From Muraenolepis orangiensis (Eukaryota; Chordata; Actinopteri; Gadiformes; Muraenolepididae): 64,000 nt of DNA. Positions 44,766 through 57,560 of this stretch are shown here, piece by piece. The position numbers and the translations under genes were made by a program. The notes under the pieces were generated by a model, which was not told where the DNA came from, did no database searches, and was given only the letters and a program-made list of their open reading frames with translations. The stretch spans positions 30,700,505 through 30,764,504 of the forward strand of contig CM051005.1 of NCBI GenBank assembly GCA_027704905.1, written 5' to 3'. Position 1 is the first letter of the stretch, and each line of letters starts with the position of its first letter.

Positions 44766-46544
44766 ACATCATTGTATACTGTATTCATAGCTCTGTAGAA
44801 TGAGTATGGTAATATGAGTATTTGTGTTTCTAAAGTGATAGAGACGTAGCGTCCTGGTCGTAAATCTAATCTTTCTGCCACCCTGAAAGCTCTGTGATAG
44901 ACAGCATCCGCCTCCCCTGTGTGTCCAGTAGAGTGTGGACCAGTTTGTCAAAGAGAGCATATGTTTATGAGGAACACAAAGCCGTCGTCCGGGGCGTGAT
45001 GGTATTGATATGAACATGTGATAACTGTGGGAGTAGCCGTGCAGATTACTTGACGAAAGAGGTGTGATGTCACTGCCTCTGACAGCCGGTGTGGAGGCAC
45101 AGCCCGGATTATTGATTGCAGACAAAAGCTGTGCAAAATGACCCGGTATTTATTTCATTTTTCATTCTTTCATTCCTTTTGTTTCTTGCTTTTCTCTTTT
45201 TTTCAACCTTTTGTTCTTAATTGATCTCCTTGCCTCCTTTCCGTTCTCCTCTCATTACTTCCCCTATTCAGCCTTTATCGCCATTTTTCTCTTCTTCATC
45301 ATTTTTTCCATTATATCTCCTTTAGTCTCCTCTAGCTGTTGAATACTTTTTTTATACATATTTATATACATATTATGCACATAACAAGTTATTATATTAT
45401 TTTTGCATTCTTGTGCTATTTTATACCTGTTTTTATACCTAGTAGACCGTTTTTATAATCCTATTTATCCACTGTACGTAGTATATTAGCGTACACCGTA
45501 CTGTAACATTGGCACTCTGGTTAGATGCCAACTTGTTTTCCCTGTACTGTACTAATGTAATGTAATCTGATCTAAAACATTTCCTCAATGAGAATGTTGA
45601 ATCTTAAAGCAGGATACCTTTGGGATACCCATCTCCATGTCCTTTGTTGTGCCGTGTTGTGTGTGTGCTCCAGTGTAACAGGAGCCTATAGAAGCATTTA
45701 AATGACGACTCGGCAAAACAATATGAGAACCATGAGGAAAGATGAAGAAAGCTGCACATTAGTTTAGCTTAAGGGGAGCTTAAAAAAATAAACAATAATG
45801 CCATTTTGTATTTTTATAAACAGATTGGTCAGATATGCTTTCTGAACAGACGGAGGCTACGACGGCCTGAGCGGCTGTATAGGAGATTAAAGTAACCAGG
45901 CGGTAAGCCAAAGTAGCCCGAGGCTGGACCGATGTAGTCGTAGGATACTCGCTGCAGGCTCCCCTTCTCTCCTCTGTGATTGGCCGGTTTGCTAAGAGGT
46001 CAGGTAAAAGTCTAGCGTGTTTGTATCTCTTGACACAGTGGGCAGCGCAATAAGGTTTAACCGCCCATTATGGAGGTGATTGTGGAGCAGTCACCGCTAA
46101 CCGCTAACAGCTAACCGCTAACCGCTAACAGCAGGGGGGTCCTAGCCCACAGGGGCTACCCACCGGTCCTCTCCAAGCATGACCAGTGTAGCATGTGGTC
46201 CATCAGCAGGTAGCATCAGGGCTAATTTGTGCTCTCGCCGCACTATTACCTCTAGCGCAAGTGTGTTTGTTCCATCGGTGTGCTACTATGAGCTTAGCGT
46301 GTAGCGTTCCATTAGCTTGGCCCTGCTGTGGATGTTGGTACATCAGTTTGGTGCTGCACTGGTTATTCTGGGAATGCGTAAAGTGACTTCTACCACTTGA
46401 GGTCTGCTCATTCAAACATTCACCTTTGAATCTGTCCATGTGTGGCTTGCTTGAGGGAGGCAGAAAGCATAATGATGCTAATGTATAATAATAACAATAA
46501 TTATAATAATATTAATACAAATTAGTATTATTAATATTGAATTG
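44766..46544. other. No recognised gene; small aaccgct repeat
   Basis: Frames up to 118 codons without family signature. A short aaccgct tandem is at 46096-46134. Confidence 0.45.
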
Positions 46545-46630
46545 TAAATATATACAGTATATATACTGTATATTTATACTGTATATATATATACAGTATA
46601 TATATACTATATACAGTATATAAATGTATT
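46545..46630. repeat. TA-rich inverted repeats (tatacagtatata)
   Basis: Alternating tatatacagtatata and tatactgtatata motifs form several overlapping palindromes. Confidence 0.8.
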
Positions 46631-46814
46631 TACTATTATTATATATAATAATAAATATAATTATTTCTCGCCTTTCTCACAGATCTTTTACTGCCTGCTG
46701 TTTCTCCACCCGTCTGTCTCTCTGCTACATTGTTAGTCTGTCTGTCTCTTCTATTTAACTTGTTTTCCTGTCTCCCCCCCATCCACGTCCGTGGCTTGTC
46801 TCCTGCTTGCCTGT

Positions 46815-47762
<948 letters not shown>

Positions 47763-47854
<92 letters not shown>

Positions 47855-47937
47855 CTCTCTCATCCTCTCCCTCTTTTCTCTCTCTCCCTCTCCCCCCCTT
47901 TCTCTCTCTCCCTCTCTCTCCCTCTCTCTCTCTCTAT
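47763..47937. repeat. (TC)n microsatellite, pure then imperfect
   Basis: Pure TC to about 47850, then mixed tctctcc and ccctctc to 47937. Confidence 0.96.
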
Positions 47938-48359
47938 TATTTCCAACATATGTCTTTGGTGTGTGTGTGTGTATATGTTCCCCCCTGCGGTCCGGTATTA
48001 ATGAATGAAGGTCAGCACGTCTGTTCTCGCTGCCTTGTTGTGTCAGCAGAGAGCCTTGCTACAGAAAACTGCTGCTTCACAACACCGCCAGACACTGACC
48101 AGAGACACACGCACGCTCACGCTGCGGCTGACATCCACACAGAAAGAGGTTCTACGGTGTGGTGGCACCACGGTATCAATACCGTTCACCTGGGGAGGGA
48201 CGGTGCCTTTGTGTTGTTTAACTGAGGAAGTCAGGTGATATGTGGTCTGCTGAAGTAGTGAGGCTATAAAAGCACACAGCACACTGTGTCCCTCTCAATG
48301 ACCTGAGGTCTGCAGATAGGATGACTTCCTTCAATGTATAAACATTTATCCAAACGCTA

Positions 48360-48360
<1 letters not shown>

Positions 48361-48395
<35 letters not shown>

Positions 48396-48441
48396 TGTAT
48401 GTGTGTCTTTAAATCTGTGTGTGTGTGTGTGTATGTTTGTC

Positions 48442-48477
<36 letters not shown>

Positions 48478-48599
48478 TATGTGTGTGTGTGTGTCTTTGT
48501 GTGTGTATGTGTGTGTCTTATTGTGTGTGTTTGTGTCTGTTTTGTATATGTGTGTTTATCTGTGTGTGTGTGTGTATTGTGTATGTGTGTGCATGTGGT

Positions 48600-48650
<51 letters not shown>
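48361..48650. repeat. (GT)n microsatellite, imperfect
   Basis: GT repeats broken by tct, tat and ttt at many sites. About 290 bp. Confidence 0.94.
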
Positions 48651-48651
<1 letters not shown>

Positions 48652-48747
48652 CTGCGGAGAGTCGCCAGTAACCTCCTTTTAATTCTGTCCCTCTGGTGTT
48701 CAAGCTAGACATGCAAGTCAGCACTTATTTGCATGCACGCCTTTGCA

Positions 48748-48967
48748 CACACACACACACACACACACCCACCCCCACACACACACACACACACTCAAAT
48801 ACACACAGGCATGCACACACACACAGGCTTGCACACACACACCTCATGCGCTCTTCATAATTCAGTGTCTTCATCGTGTAAAAACATTCTATTAAAAATA
48901 AAAATGTATTCTATAACCTCAAACCATGCACGTCACACACACACATACACACACACACACACACACA
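48748..48967. repeat. (CA)n tracts, imperfect
   Basis: CA runs at 48748-48842 and 48934-48967 separated by unique DNA. Confidence 0.9.
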
Positions 48968-49184
48968 AACCTTCTTGGGACAAGTGGGGCGTCAAGCGTT
49001 AGCATGTAAGCTGCCACATGTTCAGCAATCAAATGCTTCACGGACAGAAAACAACATGTCATTTGTCAGGGGAGCCAGGAGGCAAACGCAGCTCCCTCCC
49101 GCACCCCCCTGCCCCCCCCACGAAGTGAACCCCCTAACGTGACGTGGAACACACACTCCCCCTGCAGCAGCTATGCCTCTGATC

Positions 49185-49465
49185 AGCAACCTAGCCATCA
49201 CTGACCACGTCTGACCATGTCTGATATCCAGCCTGACTGTCTCCAGTTACCTCTGATGATCTTTGCTCCTCTGTTGTCAGATCCGTTTACCTATTAACAT
49301 CTCTGATCATCTCCCTTCGTCTCTGATCATCTCTGAAAATCTCTGACCATGTCTGATCTCCAACCTGACTGTTCTTTAACCTGCTATCTCTAATGTTCAC
49401 GGGTCAGCTTTGACCATTTCCGACCATCTCCGATCATCTCCGTTCATCTCTCATCATCTTCCTCC
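49185..49465. repeat. Degenerate (tctgaccatctc)n repeat
   Basis: Irregular phrases such as ctgaccatgtctgat, tctctgatcatctcc and tccgaccatctccgat recur. Pyrimidine-rich and very diverged. Confidence 0.65.
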
Positions 49466-49714
49466 TACCTCAGGGGGTCAGGGGGAAAGACTTCTCCAAA
49501 AGGAGAAGACACGAGGACACGTCCACAAGGAGAGGAGGCGAGGACATGTGTGTGGGAATACTAGCAGGGCTACGCTACAGTGTCACCATAATAGACTTAA
49601 CCTTCAGGAAGAAGGATGTAAATAAACAAATAAAATGCATAAATAGCCCTTTTGTACCACTAAATCTGCCCTTTATGGGTCTAGAATAATGTAAATGTCC
49701 CACCTTTGTTTCTC

Positions 49715-50825
<1,111 letters not shown>

Positions 50826-51266
50826 GCCCTATGGCCCTATAGTATGGCCCTATGTAATGGCTATGGCTCTATGTAATGGCTATGGCCCTTTGGCCCTTTG
50901 TAATGGCTATGGCTCTATGTAATGGCTATGGCCCTATGGCCCTATGTAATGGCTTTGGCCCTATGGCTCTATGTAATGGCTATGGCCCTATGTAATGGCT
51001 TTGGCATTATGGCCCTATGTAATGGCTATGGCCCTATGTAATGGCTATGGCTCTATGTAATGGCTATGGCCTTATGGCCCTATGTTATGGCTTTGGACCT
51101 ATGGCCCTATGTAATGGCTATGGACCTTTGTAATGGCTATGGCCCTATGGCCCTATGTAATGGCTATGGCCCTATGGCCCTATGGCCCTATGGCCCTATG
51201 TAATGGCTATGGCCCTATGTAATGGCTATGGTCCTATGGCCCTATGTAATGGCTATAGCCCTATGT
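50826..51266. repeat. 19-bp minisatellite (tatggccctatgtaatggc)n
   Basis: About 22 units, some shortened to tatggccc repeats of 8-9 bp, with ct/tt variants. Confidence 0.95.
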
Positions 51267-51677
51267 ACAGTAGATCATGAGAGAGAGAGCAGCTCCGTAG
51301 TGTTGGGTCCAGCCTCTGGGAGGTGAAACCTCTCATAAAGCCTTCAAGGTCTTAATAATGCATGGGCCCCCGACCACACAGAAGGACCAGGGTCCGGGCA
51401 GCGAGTGAGTAGAGTGAGTGGTGTTCTAGCATCTATAGCGCTGTGGATAGCGAGCCAATAAACCCCTCCCCTTTCGAGAATAAAGCCATAACCCCGGCAT
51501 CATGGACCCCGGATGGAGGTGTCTACATCTGACCTTCTGAATCTCCTTTAGAATGTCACTGTGTGCCTATAAGGATACATGGGGCCGTACACACTCCGCA
51601 CTCATGTCATTCAGAGGCTTGGAAATGCTTTCTCCTCTACGTGTCCAGGTGGACAAACAAAGGGCCGTTAGTCGGTC
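51267..51677. other. No recognised gene
   Basis: Short frames only. Confidence 0.45.
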
Positions 51678-51900
51678 CTCCTCCTCCTCCTCCTCCTCCT
51701 CCTCCTCCTCCTCCTCCTCCTCCTCCTCCTCCTCCTCCTCCTCCTCCTCCTCCTCCTCCTCCTCCCTCCCTCCTCCTGCTTCTCCTCCACCTCCTCCTCA
51801 ACCTCCTCTTCCTCCTTCTCCTCCTCTCTTTCCTCCCTCCTTCTCCTCCCCTCCTCCTCTTCCTCCTCCTCTTTCTCCTCCTCTTTCTTCTCTACTCTTC
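51678..51900. repeat. (TCC)n microsatellite and imperfect flank
   Basis: About 29 pure TCC units to 51763, then mixed CTC/TTC sequence to about 51900. Confidence 0.95.
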
Positions 51901-51923
51901 TTCATCTTTTAGAGGAAGACACC

Positions 51924-51972
51924 CATATATATATATATATATACGTATATATATATATATATATATATATAT
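51924..51972. repeat. (TA)n microsatellite
   Basis: TA run with one cg interruption at 51944. Confidence 0.95.
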
Positions 51973-52324
51973 GAGCAGATTGCCTTACGACTAAAAGTCA
52001 CAAGAAAACTAGTGTGCATATGTTCACTAGAACATGGATATAACAGGAATATTGCTGATGGTTTTAATGCTGTGTGGGGAAGCAGATTCGCAAACAAAAT
52101 GGAAGAATGCAATCAGTTTAAGACCTCAACTAAATTAGGTCAGAGGGGAAAAGATTGAGCAGCACCAAACTCAAGGGCTAAAGTAGATTCAGCACTGCAG
52201 TATAAGCATGTCTGGCGAGAGATTGAGGAAATGCAGGTGAGTAAATACCTAAATGTTATATAACCACTGCAGTAACAGACCATGTAAATCAAACACGCTC
52301 ACACAACAATCCCTCTCTCCATCT

Positions 52325-52620
52325 CCAGAGAGACTCCAGAGTGGCGTCACTGTGTGGTACGGCAACACCACTGCACAGGACAAGAAAGCCGTCTAGAGGG
52401 TCGTGAGGAAGGCAACAAAGATCATCAGGTGTGGACTTCATGCATTAGGAGATATTTAGGACCAGATGCCGGAAGAGGGCCATCTCCATCACAAAGGACC
52501 GCAACCACCCTAGGCACCGTCTCTTCTCCCCCCTACGGTCCGGTCGGGAAGGGGGGTTGAGAGGGAATGGGGAGTAAGCATTCCATTGTATTTCTTTCAT
52601 ATGGCAAATAAAATAAATAA
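52325..52620 (+). mobile_element. LINE 3' fragment (IIGCALP family), sense
   Basis: Shifted plus frames give WRHCVVRQHHCTGQE and, in another frame, VASLCGT.TPLH and KRAISITKDRNHPRHRLFSP. The 3' end follows: attccattgtatttctttca, tggcaaataaaataaata. Several frameshifts. Confidence 0.75.
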
Positions 52621-52856
52621 AAATCGTGCCCTTCCTCTCCTCTCGCTAGGCTCCCATCCTCTCAGCTGCGATGGGCCTGTTGTTCCTTCCTTCTGCTTTC
52701 AATTAGAGCCAGGGCCCTTTGCTCTTCAATAGGAATCAGGAGCGCTATCTCTGTTCATCTCACCTTCTCACTAATCTCTTTGTTAGGTGCCTTGTCTCAT
52801 TATCGCTCCGTCTCTGTCTCTGTCTCTATCTCGTCTCTGTCTCTGTCTCGAGACGC

Positions 52857-52981
52857 CTCTCCTCTCTCCTCTCTCCTCTCTCCTCTCTCCTCTCTCCTCT
52901 CTCCTCTCTCCTCTCTCCTCTCTCCTCTCTCCTCTCTCCTCTCTCCTCTCTCCTCTCTCCTCTCTCCTCTCTCCTCTCTCT
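52857..52981. repeat. 7-bp tandem repeat (ctctcct)n
   Basis: About 18 copies of a heptamer, uniform. Confidence 0.95.
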
Positions 52982-54119
52982 TTGTAGGGCTTAATGGCCG
53001 GCTGGTTGCTCCGTCTCAGGAGGAATACGTGATGCTTAAGACACTAATGAGTTCTGCTTAGGGTGAAAAAACCTAGATTACCAAACCTGCCGATGTTTAT
53101 CCTGCCTTTTTTAAACCTGCCTATGTTAAACCTGCCTATATTTAACCAGTTTGTCTAACCTGCCAATGTTTAATCTGTCATCATGTTTGTCCACAATGTC
53201 ATCGACAAGGGCTTTTCAACACAGTGGATAAGTTTTACTCACTGTTGATATCTGGATTGATGATTGATGATGATCTGCTTCTTGGTTTTAGTTGAATGGG
53301 TTTGTGTTTGATCCTCTACAATAGGAACGCACTTTTACACCGTTATGGATACTGTTATGGAAACTTATGGATGCTTACGGATGCTTACAGTTGAGAAGCT
53401 ATTTGTCCTCCGGTGTCCACTTTCCTGATCTCCTACTGACCTTCTTAGATTACTAGCACCTGTGTTTGGTTAAGTGCTGAATCTCCTGTGCTACATGGAA
53501 GCTACAGGTGTCTAAAGTCCAAGGTGAGATAAAATAATTAATAACATGCACATATATAAGAAACTCTTGCATAACCGGCTCCTATTGTTATGCATTCCTC
53601 ATATAACAATGAACTAATATATGTAATAACAACGTGTTCTTAGGCTTCATGTGCATGTGAGTGTAGCAGCCAGAGAGTTCAGGAGGTCTGCTTTGTCTTC
53701 AGTCAGTTGGAGAAAGGAACCAACGAACAGATCTTACTCATCGGCCTTCCAAGAATGTTTGTTCTGGTTTAAAGCATCCCGCTCCCCACTCACTAGAATC
53801 TAGAATCCTGTCTTGTCTCCTGGACTCTGGTGTTATCATCCAGGATCCACATGGTGCACAAAGTTTCTCCTTATACCGTTTTATTTATTAGACACCTTTC
53901 GGCCACCATAGTCATGTGGCGTGTAATGTGGTGTTACAGAACAGATCAGAAGGCCTTTATTGCCAACAAACAACAAATCCTACGCAATCCTCAAGATACA
54001 AACAATACAAAACATAAATGATGTAAAATGAAAACTAAACTAAGTAAAATAAACCAGTTTGAAAATGTCCATTAAAACATATTGAAGATATTCATATTTC
54101 TATATAGAAGTGTAAATTA
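52982..54119. other. No recognised gene
   Basis: Short direct phrases (aacctgcctatg; ggatgcttacgg) and frames below 65 codons. Nothing supportable. Confidence 0.5.
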
Positions 54120-54121
54120 CA

Positions 54122-54320
54122 AGTGTTGTGCAGACTTGGTTGACTTGGTGGAACATGGCCTCAACGTCGGCCATAGTTACTACAGATTCCTGCTGGAAAC
54201 GGATCATAACATTTGGCAGGGCTTTAGTCAGATTTGGACCTTGGATTAGCCGGTCATTTGAAGATCAAAGATCAAAGAGCACTCGCATCTTCCGTCTCCT
54301 GCGATTCCGTACCCCGTGGT
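54122..54320 (-). mobile_element. BEL/Pao reverse transcriptase fragment, minus
   Basis: Minus translation reads NDRLIQGPNLTKALPNVMIR, then FQQESVVTMADVEAMFHQVN. This matches the start of BEL/Pao reverse transcriptase, where (Q)GPDLTxxLxxVLxRFR precedes ADIxxMFHQV, with the catalytic aspartate in ADVEAMF. The match ends abruptly after FHQVNQV, and a stop lies just upstream (VLFDL*). It is a small relic of a third retroelement class in the window. Confidence 0.75.
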
Positions 54321-55384
54321 GAGGGAGGTATCGCAATTTTTCTCCTCACATTCAGCTGCCTTTCTGGAACCATTTTTTGACAGTTGGACAGTCACTTTAT
54401 TCCCTGTGAAATGCGATATGCTTTTTGAATTTCCTTTGCAGAGATGAAGAGCAGTTGCTGAGCTCGTTGCTCAGCAAGTAGACAGACGTTTTGCACGGGG
54501 GTGTCATTGGCCTTGAATGAAAGCCTCAGTTGGTCGTGTCCTTTGAGCTCTGCATTATTTGCAACATTGACAGCTTTGCTTTCTCTTTGTCGTTTCAGGA
54601 AGGTCGTGATTGAACTGTTGGAGATGTGGTTGTCCTTGTCCTCTTTAGCGCTGTTGTTTCAGAGCAATCTGTTAATTACCCAGCCCAATTGAATTTGAAA
54701 AGCAAACTGCACCTTGCCTTGGCTGTTCAACAACCTCCAGGGCTGCATAATCTTTGGTGCATTAACGCCCTATTCATCGTTTTCAGTCATTTGACAGAGG
54801 GAAAGACATTGTTCAGCACTGCAGTGCATTGTGCAACATTGTAGCTCAAGCCTTGACTATTCCGATCACCTCTCTAAAGAAGAACAAATAAGATATGTGA
54901 ACAAACTGTTCGTTTTGGGTAAAAAACAGCGATGTCTCTGCCAGATGTGTACATTTATCTGTATCTTGTTGAAAGAAGGAAAGAACAATATATTGCTGAT
55001 GGTGCAGTATCAGAATGCCTTTTTTGTCATTGTCAAGTACGAAATTGTCTAGCAATCCTCACGATGCTCTTACAAACAACAATTGAAAACTATAAAATAT
55101 TTAAAAAACGAAACTAAGCCAAATAAACAGTAAGTAACAATGATTGCCAAATAAAATGAGAAAAAAAATACATATATATAAAAATAAACATATTGCGGTG
55201 GCCCAAGCATAATTAGAATAGAACACGTTTCAAGTACTCCTGGTTGCTAGGTTACCATAACAAGTTAAAAGTAACTCATGTGATATAATGCAGAATGGTA
55301 AACCCCTCTATCCCTCCAACAACTGCTGTTAACTAACATATTTTTCTGAGCGCTGCACTGGAGGATAGCAGACGCGTCTCTACG
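54321..55384. other. No recognised gene; perhaps more retroelement debris
   Basis: A minus-strand stretch at about 54420-54610 reads fairly openly (DTPVQNVCLLAEQRAQQLLF) but I cannot place it. The rest is AT-rich without signal. Confidence 0.35.
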
Positions 55385-56380
55385 AGCTCCCACAGTTTAT
55401 TTAGTTTACTTAGTTTACTTGTACTTTTTTTTCAGTTTTTATCTTATCGTATTTTTATAACTGCTGTCTGTCGTCGGGTATTGCACATAAGATTTTCACT
55501 CACTGCTTTATGCTTGTGTAAACTGTGAAGTGACAATAAACTTGACTTGACTTGATTTGACAGTCTCTTGCGAACAAGTCTGACAAACTCATATCGCCAT
55601 ATCGCCTCGCAACAGGACATCAGGGAGTGCCACACCTTGATTTTTATGAGAACGTGGATGTCCCCCGTGATTCCTGACGAAGCAGTGCAACCACCGGGAT
55701 TCTCCTTGTTTCGGACTGACAGAACAGCTGAGTCCACGGGGAAGAACAAAGGTGGGGGCGTATGCTGCTTGGTGAATAACAGCTGGTGTACGGACGTTCA
55801 GGCTTTCTCAACACTCTATAATCTGGAATTACTGACAATTAATCAGTAATTGTCGCCCTTTTTAATTGCAGAGGGAAATCTCCGCTATTCTAATGGCAGC
55901 GGATTACATCCAACCACTGGCTGATGCGAACATCGCATTGGACAAACTTTACAGTGAGGTGAGCAAACAGTCTCTATTGTAAGCGGGGAACTTTAACCAC
56001 TGCAATTTAAAAAAGGTATTACCAAAATACTATCAACACATCTCATGTCCGACAAGACAGAACAAGACTCTTGATCAATGCTACACCACCATCAAGCACG
56101 CTTATCGCACTGTTCGCGGCCGGCTTTTGGCAAATCAGACCACGCCTCCGTAATTCAACTTCCCGCTTACAAGCAGAAGTTGAAGTCCACGCCCACAGTT
56201 GTATAGAACGTGCATCGCTGGACAGACGATGCCATACTACACCTGCAAGGGGGGCTAGAAATCACTGACTGGAGTGTATTCAAGACCACTGACCTTGATG
56301 TGTATGCAGATCATGTCACAGATTACATTAACAGGCTAGTAGAGGAATGCATCCCGACCAGGTATGTTCGCTCATTCCCG
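55385..56380 (+). mobile_element. LINE 5' UTR and ORF2 endonuclease/linker, with an inserted LINE tail
   Basis: The 5' stretch cagtttatttagtttact matches the LINE start at 42140. After an inserted 3' tail (55441-55560) the plus strand gives endonuclease segments (ATGHQ/ASQQDIRECHT, DEAVQPPGFSLFRTDRTAES, GGGVCCLVNNSWCTDVQAFS) and then the linker (DDAILHLQGGLEITDWSVF, YINRLVEECIPTRYVRS). Deletions and frameshifts occur near 55840-56060. It stops at about 56380 against antisense gypsy sequence. Confidence 0.78.
55441..55560 (+). mobile_element. LINE 3' end with (CTTGA)n tail, nested in LINE
   Basis: The stretch tgctgtctgtcgtcgggtat ... gtgacaataaacttgacttg is the same 3' end as at 25440. It lies between the 5' UTR-like and ORF2 parts of another LINE copy. 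Confidence 0.8.
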
Positions 56381-56395
56381 TCATGTTCTGGTTCA

Positions 56396-56629
56396 TCATT
56401 CTGTGCCCTTGGCAGAGGGAAGCTTGGTTTGGGGGATGAAATTAGCCATCTTTGAGAACCGGTCCACCACTGTCAGGACCGTAGCATTGCCTTTGGACGG
56501 TGGGAGTCCTGTCACAAAGTCCATGGAGATGTGTGACCAGGGACGTTGGGGAACAGGCAGCGGCTGAAGCAAGCCCTTCTGGGCCTGGGACGAGGTCTTA
56601 TTCCGGGCACACACAGGACAGGCCGTCAC
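56396..56629 (-). pseudogene. Gypsy integrase N-terminal part
   Basis: A frame of 77 residues: ACPVCARNKTS (second half of the HHCC zinc finger), LPVPQRPWSHISMDFVTGLP (first catalytic aspartate in MDFVTGLP), then VLTVVDRFSKMANFIP. It ends before the second catalytic aspartate. Upstream RNase H continues in the same strand but is interrupted by stops. Confidence 0.88.
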
Positions 56630-56759
56630 TGCTGCTTGGGCACTCGCTAGGTGCCGGGCTTACAACATTAGCTTGCTTCACGTCTGATTCGATTTGCCAA
56701 GAAAACGCTCCGACCACACGATTCAGTAGAAGGATGGTTTTGGGTTCTACGGCATGTTG

Positions 56760-56890
56760 TTCTGACAAAAAGAGCGTGTGAAGTGGAACCTACTAAAAAT
56801 GTAGGTCCAACTGGCCTGGCGAAAGTTGAGGCATTTAGCTTTTCTGATGTACTCCAGGTTCTTATGGTCTGTCCAGAATAACAAAGGCTG
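56760..56890 (-). pseudogene. Gypsy RNase H fragment
   Basis: The minus strand encodes LLFWTDHKNLEYIRKAKCLN and a following RQASW segment, the conserved WTDHKNLEYI block of gypsy RNase H, before decaying at about 56760. Confidence 0.85.
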
Positions 56891-56998
56891 TAATGTAAGT
56901 CACACTCAAGCCTTGTTGTTGAAGGCTATGTGAGCTTTCAACATGGTTGGATTCCCTTTATGCCTCCTTAATTTTTTCAGTTCTCGTTAGCCTTAAAA

Positions 56999-57043
56999 AA
57001 TACCATTCGAGCCGGATTTGAACCAACAGAAGTATTTCGGCAG
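56999..57043 (-). pseudogene. tRNA-Tyr-like 3' half, degraded
   Basis: The minus strand has a box B-like GGTTCAAATCC and ends CCGGCTCGAA, as in tRNA-Tyr. The 5' half is not recognisable. It occupies the same place, after the same leader, as the tRNA-Tyr relic in unit 2. Confidence 0.55.
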
Positions 57044-57098
57044 TCTTCATTATTTTATTTAAGGCCTAATGATGATGAGGGTGTCCACTTTAGTACTG

Positions 57099-57171
57099 GG
57101 GTTTGTGGTGCAATGGATAACGCGTCTGACTACGGATCAGAAGATTCCAGGTTCTACTCCTGGCTTGCTCG
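57099..57171 (+). tRNA. tRNA-Arg(ACG), slightly degenerate
   Basis: A 73-nt sequence matching vertebrate tRNA-Arg(ACG) in length and arms. The D-arm region is TGGTGCAATGGATAACGCG, the anticodon stem-loop is TCTGA-CTACGGA-TCAGA with anticodon ACG, and the T stem is CCAGG/CCTGG (perfect). The T loop reads TTCTACT where TTCGACT is usual, which also weakens box B. The acceptor stem GGGTTTG/CTTGCTC has two T-T mismatches. It may be a recent pseudogene. No T-run terminator stands directly behind it (aaagctttttaga has five T at 57176-57180, a possible weak terminator). Confidence 0.7.
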
Positions 57172-57357
57172 AAAGCTTTTTAGAGGTCTAAAAGTGACAA
57201 ATGTGTAGCCCCTTAACTACAACCAGACAGTTTAAAGCCTGGGCTGTAATGTAAGTCACACTCAAGTCTAGTTGTTGAAGGCTGAGCGAGCTTTCAACAT
57301 GGTTGATTCCCTTTATGCATCCTTAACTTTTTCAGTTCTCGTTAGCCTTAACAAATA

Positions 57358-57434
57358 TCCTTTGATCCGGCGACCTAAGGATGACAGGCTCTTTCCACTA
57401 CAGTCCTCCACTCTACCAACTGAGCTATCGAAGG
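57358..57434 (-). pseudogene. tRNA-Tyr(GTA) pseudogene with intron, T arm deleted
   Basis: On the minus strand: CCTTCGATAGCTCAGTTGG, TAGAGTGGAGGACTGTAG, then a 15-nt intron (tggaaagagcctgtc) at the canonical place one base 3' of the GTA anticodon, then ATCCTTAGGTCGC. The following T arm has lost about 11 nt including box B, although CCGG and an AAGGA-like end remain. Without box B it cannot be transcribed normally by RNA polymerase III. Confidence 0.85.
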
Positions 57435-57560
57435 TGACAGTGCAACTGGTTATTTGTGACAATATCTACAATTCATATTACCCACAACCCTTCATGATGT
57501 CAAATGAGTCATTTTTATCATTCAATTCTTGGCTCCTCGAAAGATTCTTAGAGTTTGTAT

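Larger units (their letters stand above)
56891..57560. repeat. tRNA-bearing block inserted in gypsy, two tandem units
   Basis: A ~125-bp leader (ctgtaatgtaagtcacactc ... ttcagttctcgttagcctta) occurs at 56887-57005 and again at 57243-57360, a 356-bp period. Each unit is followed by a tRNA-Tyr-related sequence on the minus strand. A tRNA-Arg sequence is in the first unit on the plus strand. Gypsy coding sequence is continuous across the two sides if the block is removed, so it appears to be an insertion. Left boundary ambiguity is about 5 bp. Confidence 0.75.

Noticed and set aside
44769..45125. Minus-strand 118-codon frame
   Set aside because: No recognisable domain or repeat-family match, and stops in related frames. 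Insufficient evidence to call a gene.
51553..51994. Frame with a long polyserine or polyproline run
   Set aside because: Translation of the TCC repeat; the flanks show no domain.
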